DNA from: a virus
Virus record (IMG/VR): IMGVR_UViG_3300047481_000377
Span: 1-26,068 of that record
Reading direction: 5' to 3' (one strand)
DNA length: 26,068 nt
The notes beneath the pieces were generated by a model. That model was not told the DNA's origin and did no database searches. It worked only from the letters and a program-made list of their open reading frames with translations. Positions within the stretch are counted from its first letter, which is position 1. The number at the start of each line of letters is the position of its first letter. A program made the position numbers and the translations under genes. This document shows positions 1 through 9,863 of this stretch, piece after piece.

Positions 1-99
1 CAAATTGATATCGGTTGGTCGGGAAACGGTTTCTCCACCCTAGGAACCGGAGGTACGAGTTATAGGTGGATTGTTGTTAGTGCAATGAGAATTGCATAG
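1..99 (+). CDS. C-terminal end of an unidentified upstream gene (partial)
   Basis: An open frame runs from the first base to a TAG at 97-99, giving 32 residues ending in YRWIVVSAMRIA. The residues are Gly/Ser/Thr-rich with aromatic and beta-strand character (GNGFSTLGTGGTS), the kind of tail end seen in phage virion or fibre proteins, but no family can be named. The stop lies one base before the ATG at 101, the tight spacing typical of a phage operon, which is the main reason to think it is coding. Only the 3' end is in the window, so start and size are unknown. It could also be non-coding sequence that happens to be open. Confidence 0.35.
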   Translation, partial: QIDIGWSGNGFSTLGTGGTSYRWIVVSAMRIA

Positions 100-100
100 A

Positions 101-430
101 ATGCCATACCTACCCGGAAAACTTCCATACCGTGGATGGATCACGGATTGTCCGTACACGAATGTGTCGGATGGTTATAGCGTTGACATGCTGAATGTCT
201 TGCCAACGGATCCATTCCGAAGGCGAGTAAGGCTTGGGACACGATCAGCAATGAACAGGATTTACAAGTTTGATCCGGAGGTTGTTCAGGGCGTCTTCCG
301 CTGCATTTCATATAACGGGACACCGCCGGTTCGCAAGGATCGGATCTTCATCATTGCCGGTGGTAAGGCGTGGTACATGGATGCGACGGACACTGCGCCG
401 ATTCAAATCACGACTGTTCAAAACGGTTGA
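101..430 (+). CDS. Truncated phage ORF of unknown function, possible structural protein N-terminus
   Basis: A 109-residue ORF starting MPYLPGKLPYRGW. The ATG at 101 follows the TAG of the preceding ORF directly; an in-frame TTG at 92 would add three residues and is less likely. I do not recognise the family. The N-terminus is rich in Pro, Arg and aromatic residues (SVDMLNVLPTDPFRRRVRLG), followed by a beta-rich stretch (RIFIIAGGKAWYMDAT). That pattern recalls the beginnings of much longer podovirus-like structural proteins, so this may be an N-terminal fragment. It ends at a TGA (428-430) exactly where sequence related to a different gene begins in the same frame, suggesting truncation by recombination or an assembly junction. 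It does not resemble any gene expected upstream of T4-like gp13. Confidence 0.45.
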   Translation: MPYLPGKLPYRGWITDCPYTNVSDGYSVDMLNVLPTDPFRRRVRLGTRSAMNRIYKFDPEVVQGVFRCISYNGTPPVRKDRIFIIAGGKAWYMDATDTAPIQITTVQNG

Positions 431-586
431 TCCGGAAGCAATCCGACAGAAGATGAACTAAAAAATATAGAACATTTTTATGAGTCATTGGTTGGATTGG
501 ATGAATTTGAAAAACAAAGGCTGATTAGTGCGGTGGGTTCTCCTTTAACACTTAAATTGAATGGCAAAATTATAGGTACAATATAA
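431..586 (+). pseudogene. 3' remnant of a gene related to the small ORF at 4016-4333
   Basis: After the TGA at 428-430 the same frame stays open for 51 codons to a TAA at 584-586. Its end (EKQRLISAVG, then LTLKLNGKIIG) matches the C-terminus of the 105-residue protein at 4016-4333 (ERQNAACAVG, then FTLKLRGQVLG) over about 45 residues with one three-residue gap. No ATG opens the frame, so it looks like the 3' end of a decayed or recombined paralogue whose 5' part was replaced by the sequence at 1-430. Composition changes too: 431-634 is visibly AT-rich. An internal TTG start giving a tiny protein is possible but has no ribosome binding site. Confidence 0.55.
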
Positions 587-610
587 TAAAATATGGGCAA
601 TCATGCAAGT

Positions 611-618
611 CTAAATAC
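611..618 (+). promoter_or_regulatory. T4-late-promoter-like octamer CTAAATAC upstream of gp13
   Basis: CTAAATAC differs from the T4 late consensus TATAAATA at three of eight positions (1, 2 and 8) but keeps the TAAATA core. It lies in the AT-rich gap ahead of gp13, just before a strong ribosome binding site (AAAAGGAG, 622-629). The identical octamer occurs at 15279-15286 ahead of another virion gene. T4-like late promoters consist of only this -10-like element, read by gp55, which this phage encodes. Confidence 0.5.
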
Positions 619-634
619 TTGAAAAGGAGACTGC

Positions 635-1390
635 ATGGCTCGCCCCAACTCACGCCAAGAACTCAAAGACTACTGCTTGCGGGCACTAGGACACCCTGTG
701 ATTGAAGTCAACGTGGAAGACTCACAGGTGGAAGACCGCATAGACGAGGCACTCCAATACTTTACCAAATACCACCACGACGGTGGTATGCGGATGTACT
801 ACACGTATCCGCTAACTGCGGAAGACATCTCTCGCAAGTGGATAGACACTAACCCTATTGATCCGTCCATAATGACCATTAACCGAATATTTCATATGGG
901 GTTCAATATCTCTACCCACAACATATTCAATATTCGCTACCAGTTAGCCCTTAACGACTTTTACGGGCTACGAACAGGGCAAACCAACCTGAACTACTAC
1001 GTGTCCACCATGCAGTACATTGAAATGTTGGAGCAACTACTTGATCCTGAAAAGCAGATTCGTTTTAGCCGTGTCAACAACCGCTTGTATATTGACGCAA
1101 CCACTACCGATATGCAAGCAGGCACATACCTGATGATTGAGGCGTATTCAGCCAATAATCCTGAAACAGCAACCGAAATCTACAACGACAACTTCCTGAA
1201 GAAATATACTATTGCTCTAATCAAGCGGCAATGGGGGGTAAATCTGTCCAAGTACGAAGGTATGCCTCTTCCAGGTAATGTGACATTTAATGGTGGCAAA
1301 ATTTATCAAGAGGCAATGGAAGAATTAGCAAAATTAGAGGAAGATGTACAGACCAAGTACCAGTTGCCGCCCGACTTCCTGACTGGCTGA
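635..1390 (+). CDS. gp13: gp13, neck protein
   Basis: A 251-residue protein starting MARPNSRQELKDYCLRALG, the hallmark N-terminus of gp13 neck proteins of marine T4-like phages, followed by the acidic helical stretch VEDSQVEDRIDEALQYFTKY. gp13 joins gp14 at the head-tail connector, sealing the DNA-filled head after packaging and providing the surface for tail attachment. It is shorter than T4 gp13 (309 residues), as is usual in cyanophage-type relatives. The ATG at 635 is preceded by AAAAGGAG at 622-629. It opens the late cluster, is followed after 4 nt by gp14, and has a late-promoter-like octamer just upstream. Identification rests on recognised N-terminal sequence plus synteny. Confidence 0.93.
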   Translation: MARPNSRQELKDYCLRALGHPVIEVNVEDSQVEDRIDEALQYFTKYHHDGGMRMYYTYPLTAEDISRKWIDTNPIDPSIMTINRIFHMGFNISTHNIFNIRYQLALNDFYGLRTGQTNLNYYVSTMQYIEMLEQLLDPEKQIRFSRVNNRLYIDATTTDMQAGTYLMIEAYSANNPETATEIYNDNFLKKYTIALIKRQWGVNLSKYEGMPLPGNVTFNGGKIYQEAMEELAKLEEDVQTKYQLPPDFLTG

Positions 1391-1394
1391 AATT

Positions 1395-2282
1395 ATGGCA
1401 GTAAACCCCTATTTTCGCAGGAACAATGTAGGTGAGCAGAACCTACTTGAATCACTCACGACCGAAGCCATCAAGATTCACGGGCACGACATGGTGTACA
1501 TCCCACGAGAAACCGTGAGTGATGATGCCATATTGGGTGAAGAAATTTCTAAATTTACAGACGCTAACCGTATTGAGATGTATATGGAGAATGCGGAAGG
1601 GTTTGACGGCGAAAGCGACATGACTCGTTTTGGTTTGGACATTCGTGAGAACTGCACTTTTATTGTATCCAAGCGTCGCTTTCTTGAAGTAATGTCACAC
1701 AACACCGCAATTCGTGAGTTGGGTCGCCCACGTGAAGGTGATCTGATCTATTTTGACTACCCGTATAACCTGTTTGAAATCAAATACGTGGAGCACGACA
1801 ATCCGTTTTATCCTTTGGGGCAAAGATACTCTTTTAAACTGTTCTGTGAATCCTTCAAAGCAACCTACGAAGAGTTCAACACAGGCGAAAGCGAAATGGA
1901 TGCTGTTAAAGAAGCAGTTTCTACGTATCAAAAACGATTCACGCTTAGTAGTTCTTCTAAATTTACTGTGGGAGAAGAAGTGTATGTGGGGTCTGTTTCG
2001 TCTCCTGATGCCTTAGCCCGTGTAGATAAATGGACTGCTACTGGAGACGATCCGCCCATATACTACCTTACAGTAAACGTTAAATCTGGAACCTTTAAAG
2101 TTGGCGACACGGTGACGGGAAAAACTAGTGGTGCTGTTTCTACTATTACTGCAATCACCAACACCGATACATTGCTTACAAACACAGGAATACAAGATAA
2201 CGAAGCCCTTGATTTGGAAGCCAACCGCGACAACATCTTTGACTTCACCGAAAAAGATCCTTTTAGTGAAGGACTTTATTGA
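1395..2282 (+). CDS. gp14: gp14, neck protein with an extra beta-rich insertion
   Basis: A 295-residue protein starting MAVNPYFRRNNVGEQNLLES, characteristic of T4-like gp14, the partner of gp13 in the head-completion/neck complex. The N-terminal two-thirds (to about residue 185) and the acidic end (DNIFDFTEKDPFSEGLY) look like the conserved protein. Between roughly residues 192 and 265 is a Gly/Thr/Val-rich stretch containing GTFKVGDTVTGKTSGAVSTI, resembling small beta modules scattered through marine phage virion proteins, which makes it longer than T4 gp14 (256). Translation starts at ATG 1395, 4 nt after the gp13 stop and without an obvious ribosome binding site, suggesting coupling. Its TGA shares one base with the gp15 ATG. 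Confidence 0.92.
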   Translation: MAVNPYFRRNNVGEQNLLESLTTEAIKIHGHDMVYIPRETVSDDAILGEEISKFTDANRIEMYMENAEGFDGESDMTRFGLDIRENCTFIVSKRRFLEVMSHNTAIRELGRPREGDLIYFDYPYNLFEIKYVEHDNPFYPLGQRYSFKLFCESFKATYEEFNTGESEMDAVKEAVSTYQKRFTLSSSSKFTVGEEVYVGSVSSPDALARVDKWTATGDDPPIYYLTVNVKSGTFKVGDTVTGKTSGAVSTITAITNTDTLLTNTGIQDNEALDLEANRDNIFDFTEKDPFSEGLY

Positions 2283-3142
2283 TGTTTACACAGTTCTATA
2301 ATGGCTCTATACGACGTATGGTGGTAGCCTTTGGTTCTATTTTTAACCAAATAAAGATATCCCGTGCAGAAAGCAGCGGAACCAAATACATTGAAGTGCC
2401 TATAGCATACGCACCAAAAGAAAAATACAAAGTGCGTATTGCTGGTGATCCGTATCTACAGAATCCTAATCAAATAGTTTTGCCACGTATAGCATTTGAA
2501 ATCACTGGATTCGCATACGATCCTGCTCGTAAAAGAAATTCATTACAAAAGAATGTGTTGCGAAATACAGACACTAGTGGGATAAAATACACCTATGCAG
2601 AGGTTCCGTACAATATTGATTTTGGATTGTACGTGTATGTGCGAAACATGGATGATGGCTTAAAAATAGTGGAACAAATACTTCCATACTTTTCTCCTGA
2701 GTTTATTGTTACCATGAACTTTGATGAAATAAACAAGAAGGTAGACGTTCCCATCTACCTAAACTCTGTTACTTCAGAAGAAGACTACGAAGGCGATTTT
2801 CAAACTCGTCGCAGTATTATTTTTACACTGAATTTCACCATGAAGTCTTACATCTTTGGGCCAGTCAAGTCGTATTCAGAAATACGGAAAATTAACACCA
2901 ATTTTCTCAATATGGACTATTACGATGGTGGTTATACCGCTGGTTACACTGGTGCGGGTTCAACTGCTGGTCAATACGGAAAAATTTTTATTGGAATCAG
3001 TGGGCCCAGTGGAGCAAGTTCAGGCAAGTACGAATATACCCCGTATGCCAAAATATTTGAATATCACAGTGGGCCAACCCTTGCTAATGGCGTAACTGTT
3101 GGGTGGTTTGGTTCTCATGGTGTTACAGGAGCAACTTCATAA
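2282..3142 (+). CDS. gp15: gp15, proximal tail sheath stabilizer / tail completion protein
   Basis: A 286-residue protein starting MFTQFYNGSIRRMVVAFGSI, typical of gp15, which caps the head-proximal end of the tail tube and sheath and joins the tail to the neck. The conserved domain extends to about residue 215. The last 70 or so residues are rich in Gly, Ser, Thr and Tyr (GYTAGYTGAGSTAGQYG and further GPSGASSG-like segments), an unstructured-looking extension near the end of the protein. Length is close to T4 gp15 (272). The ATG at 2282 overlaps the gp14 stop by one base; the TTG at 2279 is less likely. Order gp13-gp14-gp15-gp16-gp17 is exactly T4-like. Confidence 0.92.
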   Translation: MFTQFYNGSIRRMVVAFGSIFNQIKISRAESSGTKYIEVPIAYAPKEKYKVRIAGDPYLQNPNQIVLPRIAFEITGFAYDPARKRNSLQKNVLRNTDTSGIKYTYAEVPYNIDFGLYVYVRNMDDGLKIVEQILPYFSPEFIVTMNFDEINKKVDVPIYLNSVTSEEDYEGDFQTRRSIIFTLNFTMKSYIFGPVKSYSEIRKINTNFLNMDYYDGGYTAGYTGAGSTAGQYGKIFIGISGPSGASSGKYEYTPYAKIFEYHSGPTLANGVTVGWFGSHGVTGATS

Positions 3143-3153
3143 GGAGACACGTG

Positions 3154-3645
3154 ATGAGTAGTGAGTTTTCTCGTATTGAAAAAGTATTGGGCGGTGAAAC
3201 AGAAACACCTAAACCACAAGAATTGGTGCAGTCTTTTCCAATGCCTGTGGTAAAAGTAGAAACGCTGCCTCTGTCTGATGAGAGTATGGCAAAAGACCTG
3301 AAGCACGATTACGAAACTGCTCGTAAAAATCTGCGCGAACTGGTAGACGCAGGCAAGAACGCACTGGACGGGGTAATTGCAGTAGCCCAAGAAGGCGACT
3401 CACCCCGTGCGTATGAAGTGGTTGCACAGATGATTAAAACCCTGTCTGAAACCAACCGTGACCTGCTAGACCTGCACGACAAGATGAAAGGAATTCGCAA
3501 GGCTGAAAACAACACCACCACAAACAACACCACAAACAATGCCATCTACGTGGGGTCAACCCGTGAACTTCAGGACATTATCAACAGTGCACGGTCTAGC
3601 ACCAAAGCGTTTATTGACGCAAAGGTGGAAGACCATACTCCATAA
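3154..3645 (+). CDS. gp16: gp16, small terminase subunit
   Basis: A 163-residue protein (T4 gp16: 164) starting MSSEFSRIEKVLGGETE. Residues about 45-115 are a long Lys/Glu/Leu-rich helical region (HDYETARKNLRELVDAGKNA, ending LLDLHDKMKGIRK), matching the central coiled-coil oligomerisation domain of T4-like small terminases. An Asn/Thr-rich linker (NNTTTNNTTNNAIYVGSTRE) and a short C-terminal helix follow, as in cyanophage gp16. The family recognises viral DNA and regulates the gp17 motor. The start is ATG 3154, with AAGGAG at 3141-3146; the frame is open further upstream into gp15, but that part is not protein-like. Its TAA lies inside a late-promoter-like octamer. Confidence 0.9.
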   Translation: MSSEFSRIEKVLGGETETPKPQELVQSFPMPVVKVETLPLSDESMAKDLKHDYETARKNLRELVDAGKNALDGVIAVAQEGDSPRAYEVVAQMIKTLSETNRDLLDLHDKMKGIRKAENNTTTNNTTNNAIYVGSTRELQDIINSARSSTKAFIDAKVEDHTP

Positions 3646-3648
3646 ATA
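3641..3648 (+). promoter_or_regulatory. T4-late-promoter-like octamer CATAAATA
   Basis: CATAAATA matches the late consensus TATAAATA at seven of eight positions. It overlaps the gp16 stop codon and sits 8 nt before a GGAGG ribosome binding site (3656-3660) for the GTG-started gene at 3667. It could drive the two small ORFs and gp17. Confidence 0.5.
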
Positions 3649-3666
3649 CGGGTATGGAGGTGCAGC

Positions 3667-4015
3667 GTGTCAACAGTATTGGCTTTATATTGGACAGCAT
3701 TTGCTTTGTGGATAGCGTTCGGAACTTCAGCAGTTTACGAGTACCTGAAACTACTGCCGTTCTGTGAACGCTTTACCCATATCCAAGAGTACGGCGAGTT
3801 CAGAAAACACGACATTACTTTAAAGTATAGTGATTTTATGGGTATGAAGTACCCGTCGTTTTTTGTACGAATGGCATCGTGCCCGTACTGTATTGGTGTG
3901 TGGTACGCTTTCTTGGGGTGTTGGGCATTTGGTTGTTTTTCCCGCCTGCCTGCTGTTTACGGTGGTGCTTGCATTCTGTATTTGGTGTTTCGGTGGGCAG
4001 TCACGAGGTTGAGTA

Positions 4016-4023
<8 letters not shown>
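3667..4023 (+). CDS. Small membrane protein with a CPYC motif, DUF1360-like
   Basis: A 118-residue protein begun by GTG at 3667, with GGAGG six bases upstream. Three hydrophobic segments can be seen: about residues 4-28 (LALYWTAFALWIAFGTSAVY), 75-95 (CPYCIGVWYAFLGCWAFGCF) and 98-113. The core ASCPYCIGVWYAF resembles the short membrane family DUF1360, where a Cys-Pro-x-Cys pair precedes a Trp-containing helix; this is from memory, not a search. It probably sits in the host membrane; no enzymatic role can be assigned. It lies between the two terminase subunits, where T4 has no gene, and overlaps the next ORF by 8 nt. Confidence 0.75.
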
Positions 4024-7076
<3,053 letters not shown>

Positions 7077-7157
7077 TTCGGCAAAAATCCAAATAATACA
7101 TAAGAGTAGAAGTAACGAACCCACACCCCGTGCTTCACAGACGAAGGAGACACACCA

Positions 7158-9188
7158 ATGGGATTTAGAGTAAGCCCCGGCGTAAGCATCAAAGAAATCG
7201 ACCTGACCACAATTGTTCCTGCGGTTGCCACCACTCCTGGCGGTTACGCGGGATACTTTTATTGGGGCCCGTGCAAAGAAATAGTCACGGTGTCCAGTGA
7301 ACGCGAATTGGCAGAAGTGTTTGGAAAGCCTGACAGCACCAATTTCGTGGACTTTTTTACCCCTGCCAACTTCCTGCAATACGGCAATTCCATGCAGGTT
7401 GTGCGTGTGGTTGGTGCTGCTGCCACTAACTCGGCTGCTGCAATCAGTGGAGCAACTGGCGGTGTAGACATCAACAACGAAACCGAATTTGAATCGTCTG
7501 CTGCGGTTACTACTGCTGCTGCCAACGGCGTGGTGTTTGCAGGCAAGTATCCTGGTGCATTAGGCAACAGTCTAAAGGTTGTGGTGGTGGCTGGTTCTGG
7601 TATAACAGGTTATGGTGGAGCAACGCTTGCTGGAGCGGTTGCGTTTGGTGCAGACGGTTTGACTTTTAAAAACAAAGACGACACTACGCGTTACCACTTT
7701 AGTGTTGGAGACGAGGTTCGTTTTGCTGACGGAACCACAGTTTTGGTGTCTGGTATTGAAAGAAACGATCCAGGATTTCCCAATAATTTTTCCCCTGTAA
7801 CACCAGTAAACGGTGAATTTTCTGGTGTGACTGCTGATAATGACGGATTCATCAAGATTAATTTCCAAAACCCCATAACAAAAGCACAAGCAGACGGCGC
7901 AACCTTTGAGGTAAAGAGTTACTACTCTAGACTTGTAAACACGGTTGCAACCACTACTAATTACGCTGGAATTCAAGGCGGCAACGGAGACTTGATCAGC
8001 GTTTTGGTTATGGATCGTGACAGCAAGTGGACAGGAACAGCAAACACCTTGCTTGAGAAGTTTGAGGCTGTGTCTCGTGCAAGTGACGCACGAAACAGTG
8101 ACGGATCAGGCAATTACTACAAAAATGTGATTGCCGACCAGTCCAACTACATCTACGCACTACAAGCAGATCTTGCTGACAACACTGGTGGTTTGTCAAC
8201 CAAGACTAATTGGACACCTCTAAATTCCATTAGTGGTGCTCGTTTGGTTGGTGAAGGAGTAATTTCTGTAGCCCTTGCTAACGGTGCAGACTCGGCTCCT
8301 AGCGACAGCGAACGATGGACGGACGGTTGGAGTTACTTTGCAGACGCAGACACAGTTGACGTGTCTCTGCTTCCTCTAGGCAATGCGTCTGCCACTCTAG
8401 CCAAACTCGTAATCAACAACGTTTGTGAGAAACGTTTAGACTGCATGGCATTTGCTTCTCCTGCATCTGGTGATGTGGTCAACAAACTGCCATATGAAGC
8501 ATTGAATGCAATCAAGACTTTCCGAGACAGCACATTCAACGTAAACTCGTCTTACGCAGTTCTTGACAGCGGTTGGAAGTATCAACTAGACACCTACAAC
8601 AACGTGATTCGCACCGTGCCTCTAAACGCAGACATTGCGGGTCTAGTAGCGCGCACAGAATTCACCGACGAAGCGTGGTTCTCGCCTGCGGGTTTCAATC
8701 GTGGGCAAGTCAAGAGTGTGGTTAGACTGGCATACAATCCGTCCAGTGAAGCACACAGAGACGAACTGTATACGCGTCAGGTAAACCCTGTGGTGTCGTT
8801 CCCCGGCGAAGGTGTAATTCTGTTTGGCGACAAAACCATGCAGACCAAGCCTTCTGCGTTTGACCGTATCAATGTTCGTCGCCTGTTTATCGTGCTTGAG
8901 AAAGCCATTGCAACGGCTAGCAAGTTCTTCCTGTTTGAGCAGAACGACGGGTTCACTCGTGCTCAGTTCAAGAACTTGGTTGTTCCGTTCCTCAAGACGG
9001 TTCAACAGCGTCGCGGCATCACCGACTTCAAGGTGGTGTGCGATGAAACCAACAACACAGGCGAAGTAATCGACCGCAACGAATTTGTAGCCGATATTTT
9101 CATTAAACCCACACGCAGCATCAACTTTATCCAACTAAACTTTGTTGCCACCAAGACTGGTGTAAATTTCAGCGAAGTTGGTGGATAA
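7158..9188 (+). CDS. gp18: gp18, tail sheath protein
   Basis: A 676-residue protein (T4 gp18: 659) starting MGFRVSPGVSIKEIDLTTIV, the standard opening of T4-like contractile sheath subunits, followed by GGYAGYFYWGPCKEIVTVSS. The C-terminal third (about 430-676) contains the conserved sheath domain, with DTYNNVIRTVPLNADIAGLV, AWFSPAGFNRGQ and a final strand region EVIDRNEFVADIFIKPTRSI; these strands knit neighbouring subunits together. Residues about 85-410 form Ala/Gly/Thr-rich, more variable domains expected on the sheath exterior. Translation starts at ATG 7158 after AAGGAG (7145-7150). An 81-nt gap separates it from gp17, long for this genome, but no consensus late promoter is seen there; ATACATAAG near 7097 is the nearest candidate. 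Confidence 0.96.
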   Translation: MGFRVSPGVSIKEIDLTTIVPAVATTPGGYAGYFYWGPCKEIVTVSSERELAEVFGKPDSTNFVDFFTPANFLQYGNSMQVVRVVGAAATNSAAAISGATGGVDINNETEFESSAAVTTAAANGVVFAGKYPGALGNSLKVVVVAGSGITGYGGATLAGAVAFGADGLTFKNKDDTTRYHFSVGDEVRFADGTTVLVSGIERNDPGFPNNFSPVTPVNGEFSGVTADNDGFIKINFQNPITKAQADGATFEVKSYYSRLVNTVATTTNYAGIQGGNGDLISVLVMDRDSKWTGTANTLLEKFEAVSRASDARNSDGSGNYYKNVIADQSNYIYALQADLADNTGGLSTKTNWTPLNSISGARLVGEGVISVALANGADSAPSDSERWTDGWSYFADADTVDVSLLPLGNASATLAKLVINNVCEKRLDCMAFASPASGDVVNKLPYEALNAIKTFRDSTFNVNSSYAVLDSGWKYQLDTYNNVIRTVPLNADIAGLVARTEFTDEAWFSPAGFNRGQVKSVVRLAYNPSSEAHRDELYTRQVNPVVSFPGEGVILFGDKTMQTKPSAFDRINVRRLFIVLEKAIATASKFFLFEQNDGFTRAQFKNLVVPFLKTVQQRRGITDFKVVCDETNNTGEVIDRNEFVADIFIKPTRSINFIQLNFVATKTGVNFSEVGG

Positions 9189-9191
9189 TAG

Positions 9192-9199
9192 TATAAATA
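9192..9199 (+). promoter_or_regulatory. T4 late promoter TATAAATA upstream of gp19
   Basis: TATAAATA is a perfect match to the T4 late consensus, read by RNA polymerase carrying gp55. It lies in the 35-nt gap between gp18 and gp19, so that a transcript starting about 6 nt downstream would retain the AAGGAG (9212-9217) of gp19. This is the best late promoter in the window and fits strong independent expression of the tube protein. Confidence 0.7.
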
Positions 9200-9223
9200 T
9201 CAGGGCTAACCAAGGAGAAATAA

Positions 9224-9838
9224 ATGCCAGTAGATCCAAGCAATAATATTTCAGGCTTTGTGAATGCCTTTGCAGGCGGTGGAGTTCGCACAAACCTGTT
9301 CGTGGTCAACGGCGTAATTCCAGGATATTCAAACAATCGTGCAATTTCTTTCCTGTGCAAAGCAGCACAGATTCCTGCGTCCTCGTTAGGAACCATAGAG
9401 GTTCCGTATCGTGGTCGTCGTATAAAATTGCCCGGTGATCGTTCATTCCAAGACTGGCAGTTAACTATTATTTCAGATGCTAATTTGGCTCTTCGCTCGG
9501 CATTTGAAAACTGGAGTGCCATATTTAATTCACACACCTCAAACGTTGCTCCTCGTAACTTCATGGAATTCATGCCTACGTGGTCGGTTACACAACTACA
9601 CCGCGATGGCGAGGCTCTTCGTACCTACAGTTTTGTGGGCTGCTTCCCTGCTGAAGTGGGAACCATTGACCTGTCTTACGAAAACAATGACCAGATTGCA
9701 GAGTTCCCTGTTACACTAAACTACTCGTGGTGGGAGGCTGGCCCTGGTGCTGCTATTGCTGCTGTTGGAAGCGGCACAGGCATCAACCTGAACGGTTTGT
9801 TACAGAATCTGGGAATCAATATTGGTATTGGGTTCTGA
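9224..9838 (+). CDS. gp19: gp19, tail tube protein
   Basis: A 204-residue protein directly after the sheath gene, as in all T4-like phages. The central region (ISFLCKAAQIPASSLGTIEV, then a basic strand RGRRIKLPGDRSF and DWQLTIISD) is the recognisable tube-subunit core; the subunits stack as hexameric rings through which DNA passes. The C-terminus is Gly/Ile-rich (GINLNGLLQNLGINIGIGF), as in cyanophage gp19, and accounts for the greater length than T4 (163). ATG 9224 follows AAGGAG at 9212-9217 and a consensus late promoter. The protein at 15293-15826 shares the same spacing of core residues, suggesting a related fold. Confidence 0.94.
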   Translation: MPVDPSNNISGFVNAFAGGGVRTNLFVVNGVIPGYSNNRAISFLCKAAQIPASSLGTIEVPYRGRRIKLPGDRSFQDWQLTIISDANLALRSAFENWSAIFNSHTSNVAPRNFMEFMPTWSVTQLHRDGEALRTYSFVGCFPAEVGTIDLSYENNDQIAEFPVTLNYSWWEAGPGAAIAAVGSGTGINLNGLLQNLGINIGIGF

Positions 9839-9863
9839 TACTTTTTGAAAAGGATTTTACATT

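Noticed and set aside
7077-7157. 81-nt gap before gp18 as a small gene or tRNA
   Set aside because: No cloverleaf or ORF with start and binding site is visible; it probably holds only the leader and possibly a divergent promoter.
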